Below are positions 1-11,300 of a stretch of DNA of 64,000 nt, in pieces (position 1 is the first letter of the stretch; each line of letters begins with the position of its first letter). Source of the DNA: Prorocentrum cordatum (taxonomy: Eukaryota > Sar > Dinophyceae > Prorocentrales > Prorocentraceae); NCBI GenBank assembly GCA_963575745.1, contig CAUYUJ010016156.1, positions 51,001 to 115,000 on the forward strand, given 5' to 3'. The notes beneath the pieces are model-generated. The model saw only the letters and a program-made list of their open reading frames with translations, made no database searches and was not told the DNA's origin. The position numbers and the translations under genes are program-made.

Positions 1-384
1 CCCCGCAATCTGGGCGCGAACGGAGGCCGTGAGATACTCCTGGCGAACCTCCCATTAGGAGGCGCCTCGCACGAGAGATCCTCAACATCTGCTCCGAAAC
101 CGAAGGATGTTCGCGACCAAAACAGGCAAACCGCCTGAGACATCCCCGCAATCTGGGCGCGAACGGAGGCCGTGAGATACTCCTGGCGGCCCCCCCTTAG
201 GAGGCGCCTCGCACGAGACATCCTCAAAATCTGCTCCGAAACCGAAGGATGTTCGCGACCAAAACTGGCAAACCGCCTGAGACATCCCCGCGATCTGGCA
301 AGAACGGAGGCCGTGCAATACTCCTGGCGCCCCCCTCAGGAGTGCTAAAACCAGCAAGCCGCACGAGACATCCTCATCATCTGC
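1..384 (+). repeat. Tandem repeat, about 142-bp unit
   Basis: Two full units and a third diverged one begin at 1, 144 and 286, each starting CCCCGCAATCTGGGCGCGAA or a close variant. The array runs into a (CAT)n tract. Related, more diverged units reappear at 1166-1504, again just before (CAT)n. Reading frames across it differ between units, so it is probably not coding. Confidence 0.85.
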
Positions 385-419
385 CCATCATCATCATCAT
401 CATCATCATCATCACCACC

Positions 420-483
<64 letters not shown>

Positions 484-515
484 GTATCATCATCAGCAAC
501 ATCACCATCCATCAT
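385..515 (+). repeat. (CAT)n / (CAC)n microsatellite
   Basis: Nearly pure ATC/CAT triplets with a CAC block in the middle. The histidine and isoleucine frames across it are repeat artefacts. Confidence 0.9.
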
Positions 516-699
516 CCATCATTCACCATCACCATCATACTCAAATCATACTTTCACCATATAATGATCATCATATGCCACCCCTCAGCATCGTCCAATG
601 CAGAGAGGGAGGAGGGAGGGGAGAGATGATGATGAGGAGTCCGGCGCGGTCAGGGAATTATTCACTGCGTGGAGCTCCCCAGATGTGCATCTATTTGCA

Positions 700-1165
700 T
701 GGACTGGGTGTGAGTGAGTCTGAGTATGAGTATGATGAGTACGAGTCTGAGCACAAGTGAGTCTGGGACATCCTCGCAATCTGCCGCCCCTGGGGTGCGA
801 AAGCCAGTGACTCCGAGTATGAGTATAATGAGTACGAGTCTGAGCCTGGATGGGTCTGAGCACGAGCGAGTTTGACTACGAGTGAATCTGCGGGTGGGTG
901 GGTCTGAGTGTGAGTGATTCTGAGCGTGCCTAAATCTGAATGTGAGCGCGTCTGAGTATGAGCAGGATGGACATGAAACTGGCCCTGAGCGGGTCTGAGT
1001 ACGAGTGAGTCTGACTACGAATGAGTCTGAGGGTGGGTGATTCTAAAGTGTGAGTGAGTCTGAGTGTGCGTAAGTCTGGGTGTGAGTGAGTCTGATATTG
1101 AATATGATGAATGGCGAGTCTGAATATGAGTGAGCCTGATCACGAGTGAGTGAGCATAAGTGAGT
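700..1165 (+). repeat. Degenerate GAGTCTGAGTATGAGT tandem repeat
   Basis: Short motifs GAGTCTGAGTATGAG and GTGAGTCTGAGT alternate for about 460 bp with no fixed long period. The S/E/Y-rich frame is a by-product of the repeat. Confidence 0.75.
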
Positions 1166-1504
1166 CTAGGACATCCTCGGAATCTGGGCCCTCTGGGAGT
1201 TTGGAAATCAGCGCCTCGCCATAGACATCCTCAGAGTCTGCTTTGACACCAGACAAGTCTGACCACCAAAACACGCAAACCGCTTGAGATATCATCGAAA
1301 TCTGGCCCCCCTGGGGTGCGAAAGCCAGCGCCTCGCCCGAGACATCCTCAGAAGCTGCTCCGACAACGAAGGATGTTCGCTGCCAGAACAAGCAAACCGC
1401 CTGAGACAACCCCGCCATGTGGGCGCGAACGCAGGCCGTGCAATACCCATGGCGGCCCCCCCTTAGGAGTGCTAAAACCAGCAAGCCGCTCGAGACATCC
1501 TCAT
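1166..1504 (+). repeat. Diverged copies of the 142-bp tandem unit
   Basis: Motifs GAGACATCCTCAGAA, CAAACCGCCTGAGACA and TTAGGAGTGCTAAAACCAG match the array at 1-384. As there, the last unit ends directly at a (CAT)n tract. Confidence 0.7.
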
Positions 1505-1542
1505 CATCTGCTCATCGTCATCATCATCATCACCATCATCAG

Positions 1543-1593
<51 letters not shown>

Positions 1594-1800
1594 GGTCACC
1601 ATCAGCATCATCATCATCATCATCAGCATCATCATCATCATCATCAGTATCATCATCATGATCATCAGCGTCAGCATCACCATCATCATCACCATCACCA
1701 TCATCGTCATCATCATCACGATCATCAGCATCATCATCATCAGCATCATCATCATCATCGTCATCAGCATCATCATTATCATCATCATCATACTCATCCA
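1505..1800 (+). repeat. (CAT)n microsatellite
   Basis: ATC triplets with scattered CAG and CGT variants for about 295 bp. Poly-His, poly-Ile and poly-Asp frames here are not genes. Confidence 0.92.
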
Positions 1801-2134
1801 TCATGCACCATCGCCATCATACGCACAGCATGCTCTCACCATACCATGGTCACCAACATGACAAACATCATCGTCTCGTGCAGAGAGGGGAGGGGTTCTC
1901 TTGGTCTGGCGCTGTCGGAGATTAACCAGAACATCATGCTTTTGGTATGGGAAAAAGAATCCCATCCTCTGGATACATGGAAATGTATGAATTACCCTGT
2001 GACGTACCCAACCCTTTTTATACATGTGGCGATTCTACTCAGGACCACTCAATGCTGATTGGCATTCTGAAGGACCCGCTGTGCGCAGAAAGAGCACCCA
2101 ACAATGCTTTCAGAAGAGCGCAGCAAGAACATCA
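1801..2134. other. No feature recognised
   Basis: About 330 bp of non-repetitive, lower-GC sequence between two repeat arrays. I see no conserved reading frame, RNA or mobile-element end in it. Confidence 0.5.
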
Positions 2135-3570
2135 GTGGTGATCCGCGTATGACGTACCTCCGCTGGGCTTCCCAGGAGCCCACGAAAGTGGCGACAATTG
2201 CACACATCGCAAGCCCCCCCAGGGGGCGGCGAGGTCCACAATTGCGCAGATCGCAAGCCCCCCAGGGGGCGGCGAGGTACCGAGGTGATCCGCGTGGGAC
2301 CCACCTGAGCCCACGAACGTGGCGAGAGTTGCGCAGATCGCAAGCCCCCAGGGGCGCGGCGAGGTGACAAGGTGATCCGCGTGGGACACACCTCCGCTGG
2401 GCCTCCCAGGAGCCCACTAAAGTGGCGACAATTGCGCAGATCGCAAGCCCCCCCAAAGAGCGGCGAGGTACCGAGGTGAACCGCGTGGGACCCACCTCCG
2501 CTGGGCCTCCCAGGAGCCCACGAAAATGGCGACAATTGCGCAACTCGCAAGCCCCCCAGAGGGCGGCGCGATCCGCGTGGGGCCGACCTCCGCTGGGCCT
2601 CCCAGGAGCCCACAAAACTGGAAACACTTGCGCAGATCGCAAGCCCCCCAAGGGGCGGCGAGGTACCGAGGTGATCCGCGTGGGACCCACCTCCGCTGGG
2701 CCTGCTAGGAACCCACGAAGAGTGGTGACGGTTGCGCAGATCGCAAGCACCCCAGGGGGCGGCGAGGTACCGAGGTGATCCGCCTGGGACCCACCTCCGC
2801 TGGGCCTCCCAGGAGCCCACGAAAGTGGCGACAGTGGCGCAGATCGCAAGCCCCCCAGGAGGCGGCGAGGTACCGAGGTGATCCGCGTGGGACCCACCTC
2901 CGCTGGGCCTCCCAGGAGCCCACGAAAGTGGCGACGGTTTCGCAGATCGCAAGCCCCCCAGGGGGCGGCGAGGTACCGAGGTGATCCGCGTGGGACCCAC
3001 CTCCGCTGGGCCTCCCAGGAGCCCACGAAAGTGGCGACGGTTTCGCAGATCGCAAGCCCCCCAGGGGGCGGCGAACCGAGGTGATCCGCGTGGGACCCAC
3101 CTCCGCTGGGCCTGTTAGGAACCCACGAAAGTGGTGACGGTTGCGCAGGTCGCAAGCCCCCCGGGTGTTGGCGAGGTACCGAGATGATCCGCGTGGGACG
3201 TACCTCTGCTGGGCCTCCCAGGAGCCCACGAAAGTGGCGACGGTTTCGCAGATCGCAAGCCCCCCAAGGGGCGGCGAGGTACCGAGGTAATCCGCGTGGG
3301 ACTCACCTCCGCTGGGCCTCCAAGGAGCCCACGAAACTGGAAACACTTGCGCAGATCGCAAGCCCCCCAAGGGGCGGCGAGGTACCGAGGTGATCCGCGT
3401 GGGACCCACCTCCGCTGGGCCTCCCAGGAGCCCACGAAAGTGGCGACGGTTGCGCAGATCGCAAGCCCCCCAGGGGGCGGCGAGGTACCGAGGCGATCCG
3501 CGTGGGACCCACCTCCGCTGGGCCTGTTAGGAACCCACGAAAGTGGCGACAATTGCGCAGATCGCAGCCC
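2135..3570 (+). repeat. Satellite array, about 103-bp unit, 14 copies
   Basis: Units begin with GATCCGCGTGGGACCCACC near 2138, 2285, 2372, 2476, 2570, 2672, 2777, 2878, 2981, 3080, 3184, 3289, 3391 and 3495. Spacing is mostly 101-105 bp. The period is not a multiple of three and frames shift between units, so coding is unlikely. The same unit, diverged and inverted, occurs at 9740-10760. Confidence 0.92.
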
Positions 3571-3689
3571 GACGGCACGAGGGAAGAGGAGAGGGGAACA
3601 CCGGAAACAGGAGAGAAGGAGGAGGGGGGGAGAGGGGAGGAGAAGGAAGGAAGGACGGGGCGACCACACTGCTCTATTCAAAAAGAGTA

Positions 3690-3787
3690 CCCAATACAGG
3701 AGGGTTGGGAAATGTTTTCAAAAATGGTCAGGAAATCGTCCCTTTACAATTCTTGAATATTCCTCCTGTAGATGGACAGGCCCGACT
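3690..3787 (+). mobile_element. Miniature element family A, right-end remnant
   Basis: Ends in ATTCCTCCTGTAGATGGACA followed by GGCCCGACTT, matching the right terminus of family A (see 62907-63030). The left terminus is missing. Confidence 0.6.
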
Positions 3788-3905
3788 TTTAAGACCGCAC
3801 GAACACTCTCGGAAACCCGCGCGGGTGCAGCCCGCCGGCCCTGGACTCCGGCGAGGGCCCCCGGAGGCCGAAGATTGCGAAAAGCCTCCCGTCGCGATTT
3901 TCTCA
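3788..3905 (-). repeat. Dispersed mosaic repeat, minus-orientation copy
   Basis: Carries CTCTCGGAAACCCGCGCGGG and TGGACTCCGGCGAGGGCCCC, the reverse complement of the block at 5225-5345. Belongs to a repeat cluster covering 3.7-8.3 kb. Confidence 0.65.
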
Positions 3906-3915
3906 GACCCAGACT

Positions 3916-4092
3916 GGGTAGTCGAAGCCAATCTGGCGCCAATCTGGCAGGCCCAATCTGGCAAACGGGGGCAATCTGACGAGGGAGCCAACGCGAATCC
4001 AGTCTGGCGGATAACCCCAATCCTTCAGTTTGGCCAGGCCAGATTGGCCCTTGGGGCCCAATCCAATCTGACAGTTTGGCCTTCGACTACCC
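3916..4092. mobile_element. Miniature inverted-repeat element family B (177 bp)
   Basis: Starts GGGTAGTCGAAGCCAATCTG and ends in the inverted GGCCTTCGACTACCC. Flanks ACCCAGACT and AGCCAGAGA match at 6 of 9 positions, consistent with a decayed 9-bp target-site duplication. A second copy of exactly the same length lies at 16172-16348. No protein is encoded. Confidence 0.85.
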
Positions 4093-4099
4093 AGCCAGA

Positions 4100-5720
4100 G
4101 ATCCCACGTATTCAATAAATCAAGACGGAGTTTTCTTACGTTTTCTCTCCACTGTCGGCCTCTATAAGGGGGGCCCTCGCCGGACCCCAGGACCATAAAT
4201 CAGCGCCCCACAAACAGGGACTCCACTAACGGGTACTTTGGCCAGTGACCCGGCGAACCCAACCCTTCCCGATGCGGGCAACGCTGCATTGCCAGAAAGA
4301 AGCCTTAAAGTGGCAACTTTCGGCAAAATTGCAAAGTACCCGTTAGTAAGTACCCGTTACGGTGCCGTTGAATCAAAAACAACTCAGGATGAAGAACCGG
4401 TCCTGGGGAATGTGTCGAGGCTTCGTGGGGCCGCGTTTTGAACAAATCACGACATCGGATCTCTGGGTAACCCGAGGGGGTCTCGGCTCACGCGTAGCCC
4501 ATGAGGTCAGGGCGCGTTCCTCGGAGATCGCCTGACCCTGGTCAATCCAGAGCGGGGCCAGTGAGGCCCTGGAAGGTCTTGGAGGATCCTTCACCCAAGC
4601 CCGGGTCAATGCAACCCCCCTGGCTCTGCAGGATCCTGCAAGGTCCGGCGGGCGCTCTGGCTGACCCCCGTTCCCAGACGTCCTCCGATCTGACTTTTCC
4701 ACTCCGCGGCCCCGGAGGTCCCGCCGACCCCTGCCGTGGGATTTTTGCAGTTCGTCCCGGATCCATGTTTGATGGCCCCTAGACCCGACATCAACGGGCC
4801 CCAGAGGCCGCAATCCAGGAAAAAACGCCGGAGTGAACAAATCAAATCATCGGATCTCCCCAGAGATCCGATGTCGGTGGTGGACAAACCTCCCTTTAGT
4901 AAACCTCCCCTTAGTGAAAACGGCCTGGGACCGAAACCGACGGACCTGGACCCGCAAAAATGACGGCTGCGACGCCCCCTCGCGAACCGAAAACGGCCAA
5001 TTCCTTAATCGACGTGTCAGGGTAGGAGGTCTGTCCAACCCCGACGATGTCGAGATTTTTTCAATGCGCGGTCCCCCGAAGTCTCGACCCATTCCCCAGG
5101 ACCAGTTCTTCATCCCGCGCCGTTTTTCGACGCTCCCGCGGCCGGGCGAGGGCCCACCTATAGAGGCCGACAGTTGAAAAACAAACCTCCGTCTCTCGAT
5201 TTGTTCCATATGCGTTGGACCTCTGGGCCTGAGAAAATCGCGGCGGGAGGATTTTCACAATTTTCGGCCTCCGGGGCCCTCGCTGGAGTCCAGGGCCGGC
5301 GGGATGCACCCGCGCGGGCTTCCGAGAGCGTCCGTGTGGCCTTTGGCCCCGAGCGACGCTTTCCAACAGCTCCCCGGAGGCCGGAGTCGCTGCTGCCGCC
5401 GTCGTCCCTGCCGAGGGCCGCCGCCGCCTCGGCGATCATCCGCCGCAGCCGCAGCATCTCGGCCGACAGCCCGGCCAGCTCCAGCTGCTTCTGGACCTGG
5501 AGGCTGCAGCGCACAACATACCCAGAGATCCAACGCATTGAAAAAATCAAGACAGAGGTTTATTTCAATTTTCGGCCTATAGGGGCCCTCGCTGGGCCCG
5601 GAACCGTCAAAAACGACCGAGGATCAAAAACCGGTCCTGGGGAATGTGTTGAGACTTCGGGGGACCGCAAATTGAAAAATTCACGACATCGGATCTCTGG
5701 GTAACGGCACGGCGCCTGCT
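4100..5720. repeat. Mosaic of dispersed repeats in both orientations
   Basis: Blocks containing CCCCAGGACCGGTTCTTCAT or its complement, beside ACATCGGATCTCTGGGTAAC, occur near 4385-4475, 5045-5115 and 5620-5705. Related blocks are at 7306-7470, 8145-8300 and 21420-21586. A 14-bp perfect palindrome TGCAGGATCCTGCA lies at 4627-4640 in a segment shared with 48.64-48.84 kb. No conserved reading frame crosses the blocks. Confidence 0.6.
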
Positions 5721-6657
5721 CTGGACGGGGTGTTCATCAGCGGGGGGGGGATTGACCTCCTGACGGCGCTTGCACATCCCCCCCCCTCCTCCCCCTCCTC
5801 CCCCTCCTCCCGTCCCGACAGCACGTGCACCCCCCCCCCCCTCGCCCTTGGATTCAAGGACGGGAGCGACTGTTGTCCCATCCAGAGTATGCACGGTGCC
5901 ATGCTTGGACTCCCTCATGACAACCTACCAGACCACCCCAACCCAACCCGAAGGCCCGAATTTCGGGTTCGGGAAAGGGTACGGGTTCCATCCGTGCTTT
6001 TGTTTCAGTGGTCCACGCCCCACCCCCGCCCCCCCTGGGAAGGGAGGGCAGATTGAAGTCTTCGGCTTGGCCTGGGGTGGTCTGGTGGTGGTGCCTCCAG
6101 GCCCGGCTCAAGCCGCGGCACGGTGCATAGGTCGTCGGCCCTGGGGGCAGAAAAACGGCTGCACCGTACCATCCTGGGGTCGAGGATCGACGGCCCCTCG
6201 GTCGGAAGAAGTGGGGAGAAACAGGAAGGAGGGCGTTGGAAGAGAGCTGGGCTTCCTCCCGCCCCCTGAAGAGGAAGGATGAGGCGAAACCACTGGATCC
6301 TTGAAGTAGGAAGGCGACTAAAATAGACTGGAACCTGGAAATGAAAAATCTGAGGGGCAACGATAGGGGGAGACTGGCATAGGGGGCGCTGCATTGAACC
6401 AGAATCAGCGATACATCGCCGATAGATCGGCGATAGGCCCACGATCGTCAATCCGCACCTTCCTGGGCAGGTTGGGGCTATCAGGCCCCTACCGGCGATC
6501 CTTGGGCGATTGCGTGTCGATGCATCCCCCCCCATGCCGATCCCCCCCGATCGTTGCCCTTGAGAAAATGCCTACTTTCAACAACACGTGTGTAACTACG
6601 CCTCGGGAGAGGCCCCGGCGGCACGGTGCACACCAGGCGCCCGCGGACAACACGTGG
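5721..6657. other. No gene recognised
   Basis: GC-rich sequence with a short CCTCC-rich stretch (5775-5850) and ATCGCCGAT-type motifs near 6405-6450. Frames are open on both strands because of base composition, and none looks like a known protein. Confidence 0.4.
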
Positions 6658-6798
6658 CACGCACCTCCTCCTCCTCCTTCTCCTCCTCCTCCTCCTCCTC
6701 CTCCTCCTCCTCCTCCTCCCCCGCCTCCTCCTCCTTCCACGCCTCCTCCTCCTCCCCCTCCTCCTCCTCCTCCTCCTCCCCCTCCTCCTCGCTTCCCC
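6658..6798 (+). repeat. (TCC)n microsatellite
   Basis: Nearly uninterrupted CCT triplets. Poly-Pro, poly-Ser, poly-Leu and, on the other strand, poly-Gly, poly-Glu and poly-Arg frames arise from it. Confidence 0.93.
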
Positions 6799-7305
6799 TC
6801 CCTTGCGTGGCCCCTGACCACCACGATGCCCCCGGGCCCCTGCGCGAGGGAGCGGCGAAGGGCAGCGGCGACCGCGAACTTTCTCCAGCGGCGGCGAGGC
6901 GGGACAATCCGCTCCAGCGTGGCAGCGATGCAGGGGCACTACAAAGCGAATCGGCCTGCATGCAGGAGGGGGGAGGAGGAAGGGCGGGGCGGCCGCGGGG
7001 GGGGGGGGAGGGTAGGGCGAGCACTCGGATGGGGCGACTGCGAACACAAGAGGGCTCCGAACTCCAGAGAACACAACCGCGCGGGAGAAGAGCCGAGGCC
7101 GCAGCATGCCGACGAAGACCTTCCCAGATCCCCGACGTCGGGTGTTTTCCACAGCTCTCTTCCGCCTCTCAGTGGCCCTGTCTCTTTCCCCCCTACGCGG
7201 CCGCACTGTCCGTCCTCTCCCTGCTCCTGCATGCTGGCCAGCTCGCTTTTCGGTGCCCCCGTTAGGTCAATCGCTGGTGCAGCCATTCTGCCTGACCGCC
7301 GATGG

Positions 7306-7470
7306 AATAATGTTTTCCACAGCGTCGACCCCCAAAAATCTGGACCCCTTCCCCAGGACCGGTTTCTCATTGACGGCCCTGGGGCCCAGTAAGGGCCCCC
7401 GGACGCCGAAAACAGCGAAAAGCCCCTTCGTGAGCGTGATATTTTTCGTGACGCGAGAGGGTTACCGCTC
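7306..7470 (+). repeat. Dispersed mosaic repeat copy
   Basis: Contains CCCCTTCCCCAGGACCGGTT and a GGCCCCCGGACGCCGAAAA segment like those in the 4.1-5.7 kb cluster. Confidence 0.55.
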
Positions 7471-8144
7471 CCTTCTTCGATCAGTGGCCTCGAAGATGGC
7501 CTCCAAGGCGCCCAAGTGGACCCCAGGAGAGCCCCAAAGGCTTCCACAATGACCTCAAAATGCTCTAAAATGGCCCAAGTAGAGGCTCCAATATTGAGAG
7601 GTCCGCGACGGCATTGATGGTTGACTCCTGAGCCTGCTCATGCTGACCCCGATCTTCGGCTCGACGACTGCCCCCCCTCTTTGCTCCACCGCATGCTTCT
7701 ACACTTACCTGATCAAAGCAACTCGCATGGGCATCGATGGGCTGGTGGGGATACTTTTTTTTGGTCGCGGCCGCGGACGAAAGCGCACAAGGCGTGTTGT
7801 CAGTCCGGGGCGCGGGCCTACAAATTGACAACAGCAAACTAAAGCCGACAACCTAAACAGCCTAAACGGACTAAGCGGCGCCTCACGTGAGCTGCAAGCT
7901 GCACTGAGTGTGGAGGCCAGGGCCAGGGTTTTTGCACGCCTGGTGGGATACGTGGAGCGTCGAAACCTCGGACGATGGTGGATCAAGAATCTTTGAGATC
8001 TGGCGGGTCTGGAGGAAGCACTGGGCGCCGCGTCCTTTCCAGACCGCCTTCGGAAACGCAGGTCTGCCCGACGATGCGGGGAAGCCGCCTGCTACCGGCC
8101 AGCAAGAAAGCCGCGTCGATCCCCCTGACCTCCTGGCATGGTGA
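7471..8144. other. No feature recognised
   Basis: Mixed sequence without tandem structure. Frames of 60-90 codons overlap on both strands and none resembles a family I know. Confidence 0.4.
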
Positions 8145-8300
8145 ACAAACTCACGGCGGGAGGTTATTAGCCGTTTTCGGCCTCTGGGGTCCTTGGGCGG
8201 GCTCTGGGCCAATCCAAAAAAAAGTCTCGGCATGAAAAGCCGGTCCCCGGGAAGGGGTCCAGACCTCTGGGGATCCACAACCAGAAGAATTCACGACGTC
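8145..8300 (-). repeat. Dispersed mosaic repeat copy
   Basis: AAGCCGGTCCCCGGGAAGGG and CACGACGTCAGATG match the 5620-5705 copy in the same orientation; the left part matches the ATTTTCGGCCTC segment at 5255. Confidence 0.55.
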
Positions 8301-8837
8301 AGATGTGCAACAAACCCGCATCGAGGAGTTGTTGGTTGTATCAGGCAACACATGACACATCAACAAACACACACACACACACATGAACCTGGCCAGTTGT
8401 CCGCGCGGACCTGCGAAAGCTCCCGTAGGTTTTGAGTGCGATCTGGGGGTCTGAACTTCATGGGCCCCGAAAATATCAACCATGAAGGGGGAAAAACAAT
8501 CCGCTAAAAATCGGTGCCTGGACCCCTCCCGGTGTCCAGTTGGTGCAATTTCAATGTTTCACCCTGGGTCCGTGTCTACTGTCCCGAGGCTGGGAAACGG
8601 CCTGCAGATACCGAAACAAGCAACAAACACCTTCTTGCACCCAAACCATCGAACCTGGTTGCCCCTTCCTGTTTGCTGGAACCAATGCTGGGCAACCTCA
8701 GACCCCCAGCCGAATCCAATGTTTGGCGCCCACCCAGAACGCGAGGCGACGAGATTTGCGGCAGCGGAATTACGTTGTATCTTCGGGGGGGCCGGGGCCT
8801 TCTCTGTCCTATCGCGCCAACTATCCGTGCCGAAGCC

Positions 8838-8942
8838 GCGTCGAATCCATGTCGAACAAATCGTGTCTGCGTCGAATCGACGTCGAATCCACGTCGGATC
8901 CGTGGTGTGTCGAATCCACGTCGGACCCGCGCCGGGCACAAG
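8838..8942 (+). repeat. Short tandem repeat GTCGAATCCACGTCG
   Basis: At least five imperfect copies of a 15-20-bp motif around CGTCGAATCCACGTCGGA. Confidence 0.7.
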
Positions 8943-9112
8943 AAAGCACTGCAATTCGCAGGAAAGACAAGGTCCCCTGAAGATGCAACGTAAGCGGAGA
9001 GCTCGCGAGGCCCTTCCCCGGACGGACAGAGCACTGCATATGAATAAGCTTTCGGAGGTCCGCGCGGATGTCTTTGATCGGCGCTGCATATCCCCCTCCC
9101 TCGCGCGCAGAA

Positions 9113-9185
9113 CGCACCCGGGGCGGCGCCGGAGGCGCCGCCAGGGGGCCCATCGCCGATCCAAGGAATCCGCGCAGGCCTCCGA
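9113..9185 (+). mobile_element. Foldback element family F, fragment
   Basis: GGGGCGGCGCCGGAGGCGCC followed by GATCCAAGGAATCCGCGC matches the right half of the foldback element at 62178-62334. Confidence 0.5.
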
Positions 9186-9319
9186 AAATGACCGTCTATG
9201 TTTTACTGGCCCTCCTGCGTTGGGTTCTCGCTTTGAATACAACGCTGCGCTCTCCAGTCTTCGGCCTCCGCCACTTCTTGCCTCCTCCTCATCCCCCTAC
9301 TGCCTCCTGCTCAATGCCT

Positions 9320-9511
9320 TAAGTCGGGCGTGTCCCCCGACAGGGGGATTGTCGACGAATGCTAAAAATACCCCAAAAATAATCCCAAAGTAGCTCGACC
9401 ATGGTCTGGGGACTATTTTTTGAGCATTGTTTGACCTCTCTGGGGTATCCTTGGGGTCTTCTTTTACCTTTTCGTCGAACATCCCCCTGTAGGGGGACAC
9501 GCACGACATAA
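9320..9511. mobile_element. Miniature inverted-repeat element family A
   Basis: Left end TAAGTCGGGCGTGTCCCCCG mirrors right end GGGGGACACGCACGACATAA, and the inverted repeat extends about 40 bp through GTCGACGAA/TTCGTCGAA. Flanks tcaatgcct (9311-9319) and tccatgcct (9512-9520) form a 9-bp target-site duplication with one mismatch. No protein is encoded. Confidence 0.9.
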
Positions 9512-9524
9512 TCCATGCCTCCTG

Positions 9525-9655
9525 GGAGGAGGAGGAGGAGGAGGAGGAGGAGGAGGAGGAGGAAGAGGAGGAGGAGGAGGAGGAGGGAGAGGAGGAGGAG
9601 GAGGAGGACGAGGAGGAGGAAGAGGAGGAGGAGGAGGAGGAGGAGGGAGGACAAA
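9525..9655 (+). repeat. (GGA)n microsatellite
   Basis: GGA triplets with rare A or C variants, immediately downstream of the family A element. Confidence 0.92.
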
Positions 9656-9739
9656 GACGGGCGTCAGGATTGGAGGACCGGCCCTCCCCAGCGGAGCGGG
9701 GGGCGCGCAGACTCTTGCCTTCTGCTGCTCCTCTCCCGC

Positions 9740-10760
9740 GCCCTGCCTGCGCCGCAGCCCCCGTGGAGACCTCGCGGTTCTCCACGGGGGGCTGCGAGGC
9801 GTGAAACTGTCGCCGGAGTGGAGTGACACCTCCTCCTCTTCCTCCTCCTCCTCCTCCTCCTCGTCCTCCTCCTCCTCGTCCTCCTCCTCCTCCTCCTCCT
9901 CGTCCTCCTCCTCCTCGTCCTCCTCCTCCTCCTCCTCGTCCTCCTCCTCCTCGTCCTCGTCCTCCTCCTCCTCCTCCTCCTCCTCCTCCTCCTCCTCCTC
10001 CTCCTCCTCCTAGCCGGGACCTCGCGGCTCCCTGGACGGCAGCGCAGTTCGCAACTATCGCCCCGTTCGTGAGTTCCTGGGAGGTCGCGCGGAGTGGAGT
10101 CGTGCGGGGACCCCGTCGAGACCACGCGGCTCCCTGGGGGGCTGAGAGGTGTGAAACTGTCGACCCTTTCGTGAGCTCCTGGGAGGCCGCGCGGAGTGGA
10201 GTCGTGCAGGGACCCCGTCGAGACCTCGCGGCTCCCTGGGGAGCTGCGAGGTGTGAAACGATCGCCCCTTTCGTGGGCTCCTGGGAGGCCGCGCGGAGTG
10301 GAGTCGTGCAGGGACCCCGTCGAGACCTCGCGGCTCCCTGGGGGGCTGCGAGGTGTGAAACCATCGCCCCTTTCGTGAGCTCCTGGGAGGTCGCGCGGAG
10401 TGGAGTCGTGCGGGGCCCCCGTCGAGGTCTCGCGGCTCCTCCTCCTCCTCCTCCTCCTCCTCCTCCTCATCCTCCTCCTCCTCCTCCTCCTCCTCCTCGT
10501 CCTCGTCCTCCTCCTCCTCCTCGTCCTCCTCCTCCTCCTCCTCCTCCTCCTCCTCCTCCTCCTCCTCCTCCTCCTAGCCGGGACCTCGCGGCTCCCTGGG
10601 GGGCTGCCATTTGCGCAGCTGTCGCCACGATCGCGCACTTCCGGAGAGGTCCGGCGGAGAAGGCAGTCCCGCAGATCCCGTCGGGACCCTCGCGGCTCCC
10701 TGAGGGAGGAGGCTGCGAAGTGCGTCACTGTCGTCACGTTGGTGGGCGCCTGGGAAGGCC
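9740..10760 (-). repeat. Inverted array of the 103-bp satellite, interrupted by (TCC)n
   Basis: Units reading GGCTCCCTGGGGGGCTGCGA then CCTTTCGTGAGCTCCTGGGA recur near 10040, 10130, 10230, 10330 and 10590, and partly at 9760 and 10690. Their reverse complement aligns with the array at 2135-3570 (CCCAGGAGCCCACGAAAGTG; GATCGCAAGCCCCCCAGGG). Two long (TCC)n tracts, 9830-10012 and 10436-10574, interrupt it. Confidence 0.8.
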
Positions 10761-10789
10761 AGCGGAGGAGGAGTAGAAGGAGGGGGAAG

Positions 10790-10900
10790 GAGGACGCTGC
10801 GGTTGAGGAGGAGGAAGAGGACGTAGGAGGGAGGAGGAGGGGAGGAGGAAAGGGAGGAGGAAAGGGAGGAGGGGAGGGGGGACGAGAGAAGAGGGGGAGA
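10790..10900 (+). repeat. (GGA)n-rich purine tract
   Basis: GGAGGAGG/GGAAAGGGAGG run at the end of the satellite array. Confidence 0.8.
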
Positions 10901-10917
10901 GGGGCTCACCTCCCGAT

Positions 10918-11135
10918 CGGCTGTCGTCGTCGGCGTCGTCCTGGTCGCCGTCGCCGTCGCCGTGGCCGTTGTCGTCGTCGTCGTCATCGTCATCTCGCAG
11001 AGGTTTATGTTTTTCTGGTTTTCCTGGGAGGTCTTCGTCGTCGTGGTGGTCGTCTTCGGGCTTCCCTGGGAGGTCGTTGTCGTCGTCGTGGGCGTCGTAA
11101 TGGTTGCCGTCGTCGTCGTCATCGTCGCCTCGTCG

Positions 11136-11176
<41 letters not shown>

Positions 11177-11300
11177 GACGTTTCCGTCATCGTCGTCGTC
11201 GTCGACGTAGACGTCGTCGTTGTCGTCGTCGTCGTCGAGGTCGTCGTCGCCGTCGTGGTCGTCACCGGGTTCTCCTGGGAGGTCGCTGTCATCGTCGTAG
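10918..11300 (+). repeat. (GTC)n with embedded (GTT)n microsatellite
   Basis: GTCGTC runs are interrupted by a pure GTT block at about 11133-11178 and by a repeated TTCCTGGGAGGTC segment. Poly-Val and poly-Asp/Asn frames are artefacts. Confidence 0.88.

Noticed and set aside
2049-3155. 368-codon minus-strand frame across the 103-bp array
   Set aside because: The unit is not a multiple of three and the peptide repeats change frame between units. Satellite, not gene.
8838-8942. Possible coding repeat STWIRRGFD on the minus strand
   Set aside because: Derived from a 15-20-bp tandem repeat; the frame is not maintained beyond it.
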